From positions 1 through 19,034 of the forward strand of contig JADKHX010000016.1 in assembly GCA_016721505.1 (NCBI GenBank): DNA of 19,034 bases. Reading direction: 5' to 3'. The translations under genes and the position numbers were made by a program. Within the stretch, counting starts at the first letter, position 1. Each line of letters starts with the position of its first letter. Below are positions 1 through 7,069 of this stretch, piece after piece. The stretch is from Rhodocyclaceae bacterium (lineage in GTDB: Bacteria > Pseudomonadota > Gammaproteobacteria > Burkholderiales > Rhodocyclaceae). The notes beneath the pieces are model-generated. The model did not search any database. It saw nothing but the letters and a program-made list of their open reading frames with translations, and was not told where the DNA came from.

Positions 1-110
1 TCCGACCCCATGATGTAGTGACCATGATGGAGTACGCGGTGGATGTTGCGCTCAAGTTGGGGGCGAATGCAGTCTTGTTGCGCGCCCAGGTCGCAGAACT
101 CGATGGCTTT
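1..110 (-). CDS. DegT/DnrJ/EryC1 family aminotransferase, WbpE-like, N-terminus only
   Basis: Reading leftwards from about position 110 the frame gives FCDLGAQ, then IRPQLERNI and HHGHYIMGS, which match the conserved N-terminal block of sugar-nucleotide 3-aminotransferases (F-D-L-x-x-Q ... I-x-x-V-L-x-x-G-x-Y-I-x-G). These are PLP enzymes that transaminate a UDP-3-keto-sugar. The PLP lysine and the rest of the fold lie outside the window. With wbpA, wbpB and wbpD upstream it completes the gene set for a UDP-2,3-diacetamido-glucuronate precursor, so WbpE is the likely role. No ATG, GTG or TTG start lies in frame between it and the preceding PIN domain; the frame simply continues. It is therefore either the C-terminal part of a PIN-aminotransferase fusion, or its own start has been lost by an indel. 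The family call is good; the domain arrangement is less certain. Confidence 0.75.
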
Positions 111-567
111 GGGTTGTAGCGATGTTTGCAGGTATTGCGACGGAGTGATGGTTAGCGCCGGATGGCGTTCGCAAAGGAGTTCATCTCGGGTCAGCAGTTT
201 GATGCTGCCTGGGGCAAATCGCCCCAATGCGACAATGAGCTGTTCATCTTCTGGGTCTGTGCTGTCAAATACATTGCCTTCCCTCGGCCAAGGCGGCTAG
301 CCAGTGTTTGTCCACGGCGAAGGCTTTTAGGGCTTGGCGCGCACGGAACGCACATTGCCTATTGCTTATCTGTGCGTCTTGACTTTCAATTTTGCGTTGT
401 ACTTCCCGCGCCATGTTGAATTCCATAGTTTGCACACTGCCTGCATAAAGCCAAAGCTTTGCGCCTTGATCTTGACAGCGTTGCAATGCCGCTGCCGAAC
501 TCGGTGCAAAAGGCATACGGCAAGCGCACACATCGAGCACGATATTGACGTCAATAAGTAAGTCCAT
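111..567 (-). CDS. PIN-domain ribonuclease-like toxin, reading in frame into the aminotransferase (one frameshift)
   Basis: The N-terminus MDLLIDVNIVLDVCACR carries the first PIN acidic residue (D6) in the usual DxNxxLD setting. After a one-base frameshift near 272-283 the frame continues as NVFDSTDPEDEQLIVAL and then LLTRDELL. These are the typical second half of a PIN domain, with the acidic cluster that binds metal and the L-x-T-x-D strand. PIN proteins are Mg-dependent RNases, usually the toxin half of toxin-antitoxin pairs. The AF2212-like antitoxin gene directly upstream ends about 6 bp before this ATG, which fits a TA pair. Instead of a stop after about 150 residues, the frame runs through a short linker (TPSQYLQTSLQPK) into the DegT block. 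The frameshift at about 275 is probably a sequence error, but the missing stop could be one too. Confidence 0.78.
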
Positions 568-573
568 GTTTGA

Positions 574-882
574 TTAGACGGGTCGTCCCCTGTTCTTGGC
601 GGATTTGTGCCTGAATTTCGATGGCCTCAACCGCTCTTGGTACTCTGGACTCAGTTCCGACAACTCGTCGTCGCGTGGCATGGCGCGTTGAGAATGGCTG
701 CGTACTTCTCCAGCATGGCCTTGGCCTTGGCCAGCACGTCTGGTCGCAGGTTGAGGGGTTCGTGCTGGGTGTCACGATCTCGTCGTCGAACACCTCACTA
801 CCAGGCGGAGATGGTCGTGTTTAAGTTTCATGGGATGAACAAACTCAAGAGTTCCGCGGTTGTATATGGCTTCTACTTGCAT
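574..882 (-). CDS. AF2212-like (DUF104-type) antitoxin, several frameshifts
   Basis: The ATG at 882-880 follows a GGAG ribosome-binding site and opens MQVEAIYNRGTLEFVHPMKL, the start typical of AF2212/DUF104-like antitoxins paired with PIN toxins. Downstream pieces in shifted frames read VFDDEIVTP, NLRPDVLAKAKAMLEKY, MPRDDELSELSPEYQER, VEAIEIQAQIRQEQG and RPV with a TAA at 576-574. I place frameshifts near 795, 757, 686, 633 and 587; all look like one-base indels. Restored length is about 102 residues. The start overlaps the end of the wbpD-like gene (TAG at 875-873), so it is translationally coupled into the sugar operon, and the end lies 6 bp before the PIN start. Its expected role is to bind and silence the PIN protein and perhaps repress the operon; neither can be read from sequence. 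Confidence 0.68.
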
Positions 883-1465
883 GTTGGATTCTCCAGAACG
901 GTTAGCTTGTCATTTTGCAGTTGATATTGCAAACCCGTGGCGCTACAGGTGGAGGTCCCCTGGCCAGTGAGGGGCAGGTCAAGCTTGTCGCCGTGCTGGC
1001 TCATCCAGCCGATTTGCTTGGCGGGCACGCCGGCCATGAGGGCGTAGGGATTGACATTGCGGTTAACGACGGCACCGGCGGCGACGAATGCGTACTCGCC
1101 CAGGGTGACCCCGCAAACTACTGTGCAGTTGGCGCCGAGGGTTACCGCGCTTGACCAAGGTGTTGCGGTATTCGTCTTTGCGGCTCACTGCGCTGCGGGG
1201 GTTGTACGCATTGGTAAATACCATGCTAGGCCGCAGAATACATCGTCCTCAAAGTGACGTTATCATACACCGAGACATTGTTCTGAATCTTGCAATTGTT
1301 TGCCGATTACGACCCTATTGCCCACGAAGACGTTCTGACCAAAGGAGCAATCGCGGCCAATTTTGGCACCGCCGCTGATATGAACCCAGTGCCAAACACG
1401 GCTGCCATTCGCCAATTTGGGCGCCTTCGTCAATGATCGCCGTGGGGTGAATGGATAGCGCTCAT
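873..1465 (-). CDS. wbpD: UDP-2-acetamido-3-amino-2,3-dideoxy-glucuronate N-acetyltransferase, WbpD-like (frameshifted)
   Basis: This is a left-handed beta-helix acetyltransferase that uses acetyl-CoA to acetylate the 3-amino group made by the WbpE-type enzyme. Readable segments in order are SRVWHWVHISGGAKIGRDC, SFGQNVFVGN, a VFCG motif, FTNAYNPRSAVSRKDEYRN, TLVKRG, then GVTLGEYAFVAAGAVVNRN and ALMAGVPAKQIGWMSQHG. These hexapeptide repeats and the VPAKxIGW ending are characteristic of the WbpD/WlbB family. Frameshifts occur near 1441-1458, 1413, 1297, 1245, 1227 and 1142, so the reading frame is badly broken; restored length is near 197 residues, normal for the family. The start ATG at 1465-1463 follows the TGA of the wbpB-like gene (1469-1467) by one base. 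The stop TAG at 875-873 overlaps the antitoxin start. Confidence 0.85.
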
Positions 1466-1466
1466 T

Positions 1467-2515
1467 TCAGTATTCCAACGGCAGGCAACGCGCTTGCCGT
1501 CCGGGACGTAGGTACATCGCGATTAGCAGTTCCAGCGTGATGAGCCCTTCGCGACCATCGGTTTCCGGCTCGGCTGGCCGCAGAGGTATCAATCACATTT
1601 GCGTAGTAAAGCGGGTGGCCAAACCCATAGACCGAGGTGGTTTGGTAGTTGCTTGCAGCTATTTGAGCATCTTCAGGGCGGGTATCGGCAAATTCCCACG
1701 CCTGAATTTCATTGACCGCCAACCGCCAATACGTACCGTGCCTTTTCACCCAGGATCGTGATGCTGCCTTCCATATTTTTGGGATAGGTGAGCATGGTGA
1801 CGTTCAGCGTACCCATTGCTCCGCTGCGCCAGCGAATGGCGGCAACGCCACTGTCTTCAACTTCGATGTTCGCGCCAATGTGGCGGTATAGGCCATCACG
1901 CTCTCAACCGGCCGATCATCCAGTGGAGAAGATCGATGTAGTGACTGGCTTGGTTCATGAATGCGCCGCCATCAAATTCCCAAGTGCCACGCCATTTCGC
2001 GCTGTCGTAATACTCTTGCGGGCGAGTCCAGAATACATTCATGGCGACCGAATAAATCTTGCCAAAGCGGCCTTGCTCGATCGCCTTCTTGAGTAGCTGC
2101 AAGGTAGCGTTGCGGCGGTTTTGTTTGACCACGAAGAGTCGTACACCTGCTTCGTCACAGGCCTTGACCATGCGGACACCATCGTGCCAACGAGTCGCCA
2201 TGGGCTTTTCCGTCATGACGTGACGACCGGCGGCGGCAACTTGAATGGCTTGCTCCGGGTGCAGACCACTGGGGGTAGTCAGCACAACCATATCTGCGGT
2301 GGTGGTTTTCAGCAGACTGGCCAAATCGGTGTGGCCTCTGGCTTTGGTACGGTTGACGGCATGTGCCAGAGAGACGGCATTAACGTCGCACACATCAACC
2401 AGTTCGACGTTTTCAGCGTGGCCTTCAATGGCCCAAAATGGTTATTAGCAATGCGGCCGCAACCGACCAAGGCGAGGCGGATTTTGCGGTCAGTGATGGG
2501 GGCGTAGTTGTGCAT
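1467..2515 (-). CDS. wbpB: UDP-N-acetylglucosaminuronate 3-dehydrogenase, Gfo/Idh/MocA family, WbpB-like (frameshifted)
   Basis: An NAD-dependent oxidoreductase that oxidises C3 of UDP-GlcNAcA to give the ketone used by WbpE. The N-terminus has the Rossmann motif LALVGCGRIANNHF. After a frameshift near 2430 come VELVDVCDVNA and HVMTEKPMA, the latter with the EKP lysine typical of the family, then GGAFMNQASHYIDLLHWMIG, the conserved GG-x-x-x-x-Q-x-x-H-x-x-D region. Further breaks lie near 1897, 1850, 1740 and 1590-1480. Downstream pieces include EDSGVAAIRW, LAVNEIQAWEF and YGFGHPLYYANVIDT, and the ending is ALPLEY plus TGA at 1469-1467. Restored length is about 349 residues. It follows the wbpA-like gene by 11 bp. 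Indels are the likely cause of the breaks, since each frame picks up exactly where the last stops. Confidence 0.88.
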
Positions 2516-2526
2516 AGTTGGACGTC

Positions 2527-3819
2527 TTACAAACGGAATACTGTAAAGCCAGCATTGACAATGTCGTGGCGGTTGTAGAGGCTCTTGATATCGGCCAACA
2601 CAGGTTTATCACCCCGGCAAAGCTGGCGCAATTGCCCCGGGGACAAATCACGGTATTCGTGATGTCCCACAGCAACCACTAAGGAATCAACTGGATGTTG
2701 AGCGTCCACGTTGCCAAGGGTCAAACCGTATTCGTGGGCAAATTCGGCCGTATCAGCCCAAGGATCGGCCACAACAACGGTGACACCCCAGGCCTGAAGC
2801 TCGCGTACCAAATCGACGACCTTGCTGTTGCGAATATCGGGGCAATTTTCTAAACGTCACACCTAGAACCCCACCGTGCTGCGGGCCACATCAATGCCAT
2901 TGACCAACATGCGCTTGATGAGGTTGCGCGCCGCATAGCGTGACATGTTGTCGTTGATTCGTCGGCCTGCCAAGATGATTTGCGGGTTGTAACCTACTTC
3001 CTCGGCCTTATGGGTAAGGTAGTACGGATCTACACCGATGCAGTGACCACCAACAAATCCGGGCCTGAACGGTAAAAAATTCCACTTGCTTCCGGCAGCC
3101 TCAAGAACTTCAAGGGTGTCGATACCCAAACGCTCGAAGATCACGGAGAGCTCATTAACTAAAGCGATGTTCAGGTCGCGCTGAGTGTTTTCGATCACTT
3201 TGGCGGCTTCCGCCACCTTCAGACTAGTGGCTTTATAGGTGCCTGCGGTAATGATGCGGTTGTAAAGCGTATCAACCGTGGCGGCAATTTCAGGTGTGCT
3301 GCCGCTAGTGATTTTCTTAATTTTGGTGAGTGTATTGACCTTGTCACCAGGATTAATGCGTTCCGGGCTATAACCGCAAAAAAAATCTACATTGAATTTT
3401 TTGCCGGAGAATTTTTCCAACACTGGCACACACACTTCTTCAGTTGCCCCGGGGTAGACGGTAGATTCATAGATAACGATGTCGCCCTGCTTGAGTGCTT
3501 TGCCAACGGTTTCGCTAGCCTTGATAAGCGGCATCAGATCAGGCCGGTTAGCCTTGTCGATCGGTGTTGGGACGGTAACAATGAATATGTTGCAGTCGGC
3601 AAGCGATGATGCGTCAGTGCTGAACCTAAGTCGTGTGGCCAACGCTAGTTCATCAGCAGTGGTTTCAAGTGTGCGGTCTTGTCCGTTACGCAACTGGTCA
3701 ACGCGCAATGCGTTGATATCAAAACCAAGCGTATCGTAATGTTTTCCGAATTCAACCGCTAGAGGAAGGCCAACGTAACCCAGGCCGATGATGGCTAGCT
3801 TGATCTCCTGAAGGTTCAT
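2527..3819 (-). CDS. wbpA: UDP-N-acetyl-D-glucosamine 6-dehydrogenase, WbpA/TviB-type (frameshifted near 2850)
   Basis: It oxidises UDP-GlcNAc to UDP-GlcNAcA with two NAD, the entry step of the pathway encoded downstream. The N-terminal Rossmann motif is IIGLGYVGLPLAVEFGK; VPTPID and YESTVYPGATEE follow. The active-site block FVGGHCIGVDPYYLTHK near residue 265 has the catalytic Cys, and the C-terminal UDP-binding domain includes DIRNSKVVDLV and VVVADPWAD. Two compensating indels at about 2846-2868 split the frame between VARSTVG and the GVTFKENCPDIR region, as expected for sequence error. Restored length is about 430 residues, normal for the family. The ATG at 3819-3817 overlaps the stop of the NGN-only gene as ATGA. 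Confidence 0.93.
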
Positions 3820-4162
3820 GTTTTTGCTCCACTTTGATTTGCAAGGGGTGAAGTCGCTTGTCCAGCTTCAGTCTGCAGCGCCTCGATGATTTCATGCGGC
3901 ACCGTTGCGGTCAGGCCACCAACGCGGACCAGGTCACTCTCGCCAAGGGTAGACCGGACCCGCGATAGATCCCGCAGCGAATAAGTGATGGCCAGAAACA
4001 GATAGCGCAAGACAGCGGCTCAAGCTTGCCTACCCATTTGCCATTGCGGCGGGTTTGTTCCGCCAGACGCGGCAGGAAGACCTGGTAACCCTGATTAACC
4101 AGATTGAACTCGGCGCGTGCTTCACGGCGCGGTTTGCAGACGACGGCGTACCAGGTGTTCAT
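3816..4162 (-). CDS. RfaH/NusG-like NGN-domain antiterminator without a KOW domain (one frameshift)
   Basis: MNTWYAVVCKPRREARAEFN and LVNQGYQVFLPRLAEQ match the start of NusG-family specialised paralogues (W-Y-x-V-x-x-K-x-R-x-E-x-x-A-x-x-N-L). A frameshift near 4012-4018 separates LEPL from RYLFLAITYSLRDLSRVRST, then LVRVGGLTATVP and EIIEAL. This covers the RNA-polymerase-binding NGN domain. The protein ends about 25 residues later in a tail, LQTEAGQATSPLANQ and SGAKT, with no KOW domain. There is also no room for one: the stop at 3818-3816 overlaps the wbpA ATG. Total length is about 115 residues against about 160-180 for RfaH and NusG. It starts with a 4-bp overlap (ATGA) with marR-EPS1. 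The place at the head of a long polysaccharide operon fits operon-specific antitermination, as known for RfaH, UpxY and LoaP; that function is inferred. Confidence 0.82.
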
Positions 4163-4518
4163 TGGGTGCCAGGGTCTCTTGTGCTGGCGATGTCGAGCTG
4201 CAATTGCTCAATTTCGCGCTTCAGTGCTTCGTATTCGTCCACCTCTCGGCGCACGAACTGCACGGTGCTGGCGGCTTTGCTTTCTATGCCATGCGGGGTG
4301 AGCAGGTAGGCGTAGGCAAGCTTGTTTTGACTATTGCGAAAGTTGCGCACCTTGACCAACCCCTTGTCGACCAGTGCCTTGAGGCAATAGTTGATCTTGC
4401 CAAGGCTGGTGCCCAATTCAAGCGCAAGATCGCGCTGGCTCATTTCGGGCTTGGCTTCAATCAACCGAAGCAGGCGTAGTTGGGTATCTTCGATCGGGTG
4501 GTTGACGGTGTTTGGCAT
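4159..4518 (-). CDS. EPS-associated MarR-type transcriptional regulator (copy 1)
   Basis: A 119-residue winged-helix protein. Residues about 10-85 hold the wHTH: ILRLIE-like helix 1 (LRLLRLIEAKPEMSQRDLAL), the recognition segment SLGKINYCLKALVDKGLVK and the wing ending in YLLTPHGIESKA. A charged C-terminal helix follows (EVDEYEALKREIEQLQLDIA), probably for dimerisation. This is the architecture of the EPS-associated MarR regulators found at exopolysaccharide loci. It is the first gene of the wbp module, downstream of a promoter-like sequence at 4556-4584 with a palindrome (4531-4547) that could be its own operator. The end overlaps the next gene by ATGA. A second, related copy heads the manC-fcl-gmd module (8544-8912). 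No ligand is evident. Confidence 0.85.
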   Translation of the reverse strand: MPNTVNHPIEDTQLRLLRLIEAKPEMSQRDLALELGTSLGKINYCLKALVDKGLVKVRNFRNSQNKLAYAYLLTPHGIESKAASTVQFVRREVDEYEALKREIEQLQLDIASTRDPGTQ

Positions 4519-4530
4519 GATGACAGGCTG

Positions 4531-4547
4531 CGTTCAATGCTTGAACG
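4531..4547. promoter_or_regulatory. Palindrome CGTTCAA-TGC-TTGAACG, candidate operator
   Basis: Perfect 7-bp arms around a 3-bp centre. It begins just downstream of the predicted -10 (about +2 to +18 of the transcript) and ends 13 bp before the marR-EPS1 ATG. A MarR-family dimer binding here would autorepress the operon. The position is seen; the binding is inferred. Confidence 0.5.
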
Positions 4548-4555
4548 GCGTCGGC

Positions 4556-4584
4556 ATTTAAAATGATATGCGAATAAATGTCAA
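4556..4584 (-). promoter_or_regulatory. Predicted sigma70-type promoter of the wbp module
   Basis: On the minus strand TTGACA (4584-4579) is a perfect -35, followed by 17 bp and TTAAAT (4561-4556) as the -10. It lies 38 bp upstream of the marR-EPS1 start, in the only sizeable gap (130 bp) between the two polysaccharide modules. Confidence 0.7.
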
Positions 4585-4648
4585 TTACAGCGTGTTTGAA
4601 GACCTGATTCGCACAAGGCCGCAGACTAATGGCGACCGGCGATTGATT

Positions 4649-5742
4649 TCACTCAACGCTCACATTGACTTTGTAACCATGGTGTTTAAGCAGCGCATGT
4701 TGTTTGGCTTGCGCCAGGTCAAAGGCGACCATCTCGGCGCACATTTCCTGCGCTGTTATCTCGGGTACCCAACCGAGTTTTTGTTTCGCCTTGCTTGGAT
4801 CGCCGAGCAAGGTGGCGACTTCGGTGGGGCGGAAGTAGCGCGGATCAATTTTTATGACTGGCTTGCTTTCCCAGTATCCAACTTCGTCGACTCCCTTCCC
4901 TTCCCACCGCAATTGCATGCCTAACTCAGCCGCCGTCCATTCGATAAATTGCCGCACGCTGTATTGCACGCCGGTAGCGATCACAAAGTCCTCAGCTTGC
5001 TCTTGTTGCAACATCAGCCATTGCATCCGCACATAGTCTTTGGCATGGCCCCAGTCGCGCAGGGCATCGATGTTGCCCATGTATAGGCAATCTTCCAGTC
5101 CTTGGCTGATGTTGGCCAGACCGCGAGTGATTTTGCGGGTGACAAAGGTTTCGCCACGGCGCGGGCTTTCGTGATTGAACAAGATTCCGTTGCAGGCATA
5201 GATACCGTATGCCTCACGGTAATTCACCGTGATCCAATAGGCGTACATCTTGGCCACGGCGTAGGGGCTGCGTGGGTAGAACGGCGTGGTTTCTGTTTGT
5301 GGCGTTTCTTGCACCAAGCCATACAGTTCGCTGGTACTGGCTTGGTAAAAGCGGGTTTTCTTTTCGAGCCCCAGGATGCGAATGGCTTCCAGAATGCGCA
5401 GCGTGCCCATGCCATCTACGTCCGCCGTGTATTCGGGGCTTTCAAAGCTCACCGCCACGTGGCTTTGTGCGCCGAGGTTGTAGATTTCGTCGGGCTGCGT
5501 TTCTTGGATGATGCGAACCAAGTTGCTGGTGTCAGTCAGATCGCCGTAGTGCAGCTTGAACTTGGCGTTGTCGATATGCGGGTCTTGATAGATGTGATCT
5601 ACCCGCTGGGTATTGAACGAGCTTGCGCGACGCTTGATGCCGTGCACGACATAGCCTTTCTCGAGCAAAAATTCAGCAAGATAGCTGCCGTCTTGGCCGG
5701 CGATGCCGGTGGTTAGGGCGTTTTGGGGTCGGGGGCGTCCAT
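4649..5742 (-). CDS. gmd: GDP-mannose 4,6-dehydratase
   Basis: It converts GDP-D-mannose to GDP-4-keto-6-deoxy-mannose (NADP-dependent short-chain dehydrogenase fold). GIAGQDGSYLAEFLLEKGY is the glycine-rich cofactor loop; RRASSFNTQRVDHIY, NLGAQSHVAVSFESPEYTAD, STSELYG, SPYAVAKMYAYW (catalytic Tyr and Lys) and SPRRGETFVTRKITR follow in canonical order. The real start is probably the ATG at 5742-5740 (MDAPDPKT...), with a one-base indel near 5718-5722 joining it to the TGIAGQDG frame. The longer in-frame extension up to 5851 belongs to the preceding ORF6N remnant and is not part of Gmd. Restored length is about 364 residues, normal. The ATG abuts a TAA at 5745-5743. It is the last gene of the manC module. 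Confidence 0.95.
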
Positions 5743-6105
5743 TTATTTGATAGCTCGTTGTGGAATGAATTCCGCCAGGTGGGTGTGCGGTTTGATGCAA
5801 TTGCCCTGCACCACCATGCGGATGAACTTGTTGAGTTGACTTTGTGGCCACGCCTTGCTCGGTGAACGCATAGGGTGCTGGCCCCGGCGCCTGATGCGAT
5901 TGGTGACCTAAGAAATCATCGCTTGAGAGCTGAACATAAAGTCTTGTGGGCGTGTCATGTTGCGCTTAACCGCTTGCACCAACACCTTGGTCTGAACCGT
6001 ATTGCTCAGCCAGATCGGCGTCGAGCATCCCGCTGTTCGCGCAGCCAAAATCCGGGCCGATAAGCGACTGGGGGGCGCTGTGGTTTGCTCAGTTGGATCA
6101 GCCAT
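5743..6105 (-). pseudogene. ORF6N-domain (phage-type DNA-binding) gene remnant between fcl and gmd
   Basis: Starting from ATG 6105-6103 (MADPTEQ), shifted frames give MLDADLAEQYG, TKVLVQAVKRNMTR, PQDFMFQLSSDDFLG and PYAFTEQGVA. These are the successive landmarks of the ORF6N domain (M-L-D-x-D-L-A-x-x-Y-G, V-K-R-N, P-x-D-F-M-F-Q-L, Y-A-F-T-E-Q-G-V-A). ORF6N proteins are DNA-binding domains common in phages and accessory genomes. The usual C-terminal half is missing: after TEQGVA the frame passes to QSQLNKFIRMVVQGN and CIKPHTHLAEFIP and ends at TAA 5745-5743. Frameshifts lie near 6048, 6000, 5950, 5930 and 5850. Both ends are flush with their neighbours, TAA directly followed by ATG on each side, which is odd for a random insertion. 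It may be a live short gene hidden by sequence errors, or a decayed one. Confidence 0.65.
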
Positions 6106-7069
6106 TTACTTTGTTCCGTCGATTGCCGTCACACTGGCGTCGTGGCGACTGGGTACGCCTGCAGCCCTTCCGCCAACCCTTCCCCAGGGGGGCGGCTGTC
6201 CATCCACTTGCGTGGCGCGCCATCGGGCTGAGTTGGGTCAAAGTCAATCTCGCCTGCATATCCAACTGCTTGCCTGACTTCGTGAGCCAATTGTGCGATG
6301 GTGATGTCTGAACCAAAGCCGACGTTGATCTGGCTTTGCATCGGCATTGTGTGTTGGTCGTAAACGGCTTTGGGCAGGTTCATCACAAATACGCTTGCTG
6401 CCGCCATGTCGTCGACGTACAAAAATTCGCGCTTGGGTGTACCGCTGCCCCAGATGGTCACTTTTGCGGCTTGGTTGATTTTCGCTTCATGAAAACGGCG
6501 AATGAGGGCAGGGATGACGTGGCTGTTTTGCGGGTGATAGTTGTCGCCGGGGCCATACAGATTGGTCGGCATCACGCTACGGTAGTCCACGCCGTGGCTG
6601 GCGCCGTATTGGCGGTTGTAGCTTTCGCACAGCTTGATGCCGGCAATTTTGGCAATCGCGTAGGGCTCGTTGGTGGGTTCCAACGGGCCGGTGAGGAGTG
6701 CGGCCTCGGTCATTGGCTGGGCGGCCAGCTTCGGATAGATACAGCTAGAGCCAAGGAATAAAAGTTTTTGCACGCCGTTCTGAAAGGCCGCATCAATTAC
6801 ATTGGCTTGCACCATCAGGTTTTGATAGATGAATTCTGCCGGGTAGGTGTTGTTGGCATGGATGCCGCCGACTTTGGCGGCCGCCAAATAAACCTGATCG
6901 GGTTTTCTGATTGGAAGAAAGCTTGCACAGCAGCTTGATTGCAAAGATCCAGCTCAGCGTGTGTGCGTGTCACGATGTTGGTGTGGCCTTGCTGTTGCAG
7001 TGTGCGAACGATGGCGCTGCCGACCATGCCGCGATGGCCCGCAACGTAAATTTTGGGGTTGGTATTCAC
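6106..7069 (-). CDS. fcl: GDP-L-fucose synthase (GDP-4-keto-6-deoxymannose 3,5-epimerase/4-reductase)
   Basis: This NADPH enzyme makes GDP-L-fucose from the Gmd product. MNTNPKIYVAGHRGMVGSAI holds the G-x-x-G-x-x-G cofactor motif. After a frameshift near 6908 come VYLAAAKVGGIHANN, LFLGSSCIYPKLA, NEPYAIAKIAGIKLCE (catalytic Tyr and Lys) and VMPTNLYGPGDNYH, then KREFLYVDDMA. The C-terminus is irregular. After APRKWMD the expected L-x-x-L-G-W-x-x segment is garbled by one or more indels (about 6130-6190), so the end is uncertain: TGA at 6131-6129 in one frame, or TAA at 6108-6106 abutting the ORF6N ATG. The start ATG at 7069 overlaps the manC stop as ATGA. Confidence 0.93.

Noticed and set aside
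5743..5851. N-terminal extension making Gmd 400 residues
   Set aside because: The extra 36 residues are the wrong frame of the ORF6N remnant. A proper ATG at 5742-5740 followed by one indel gives a normal Gmd start.
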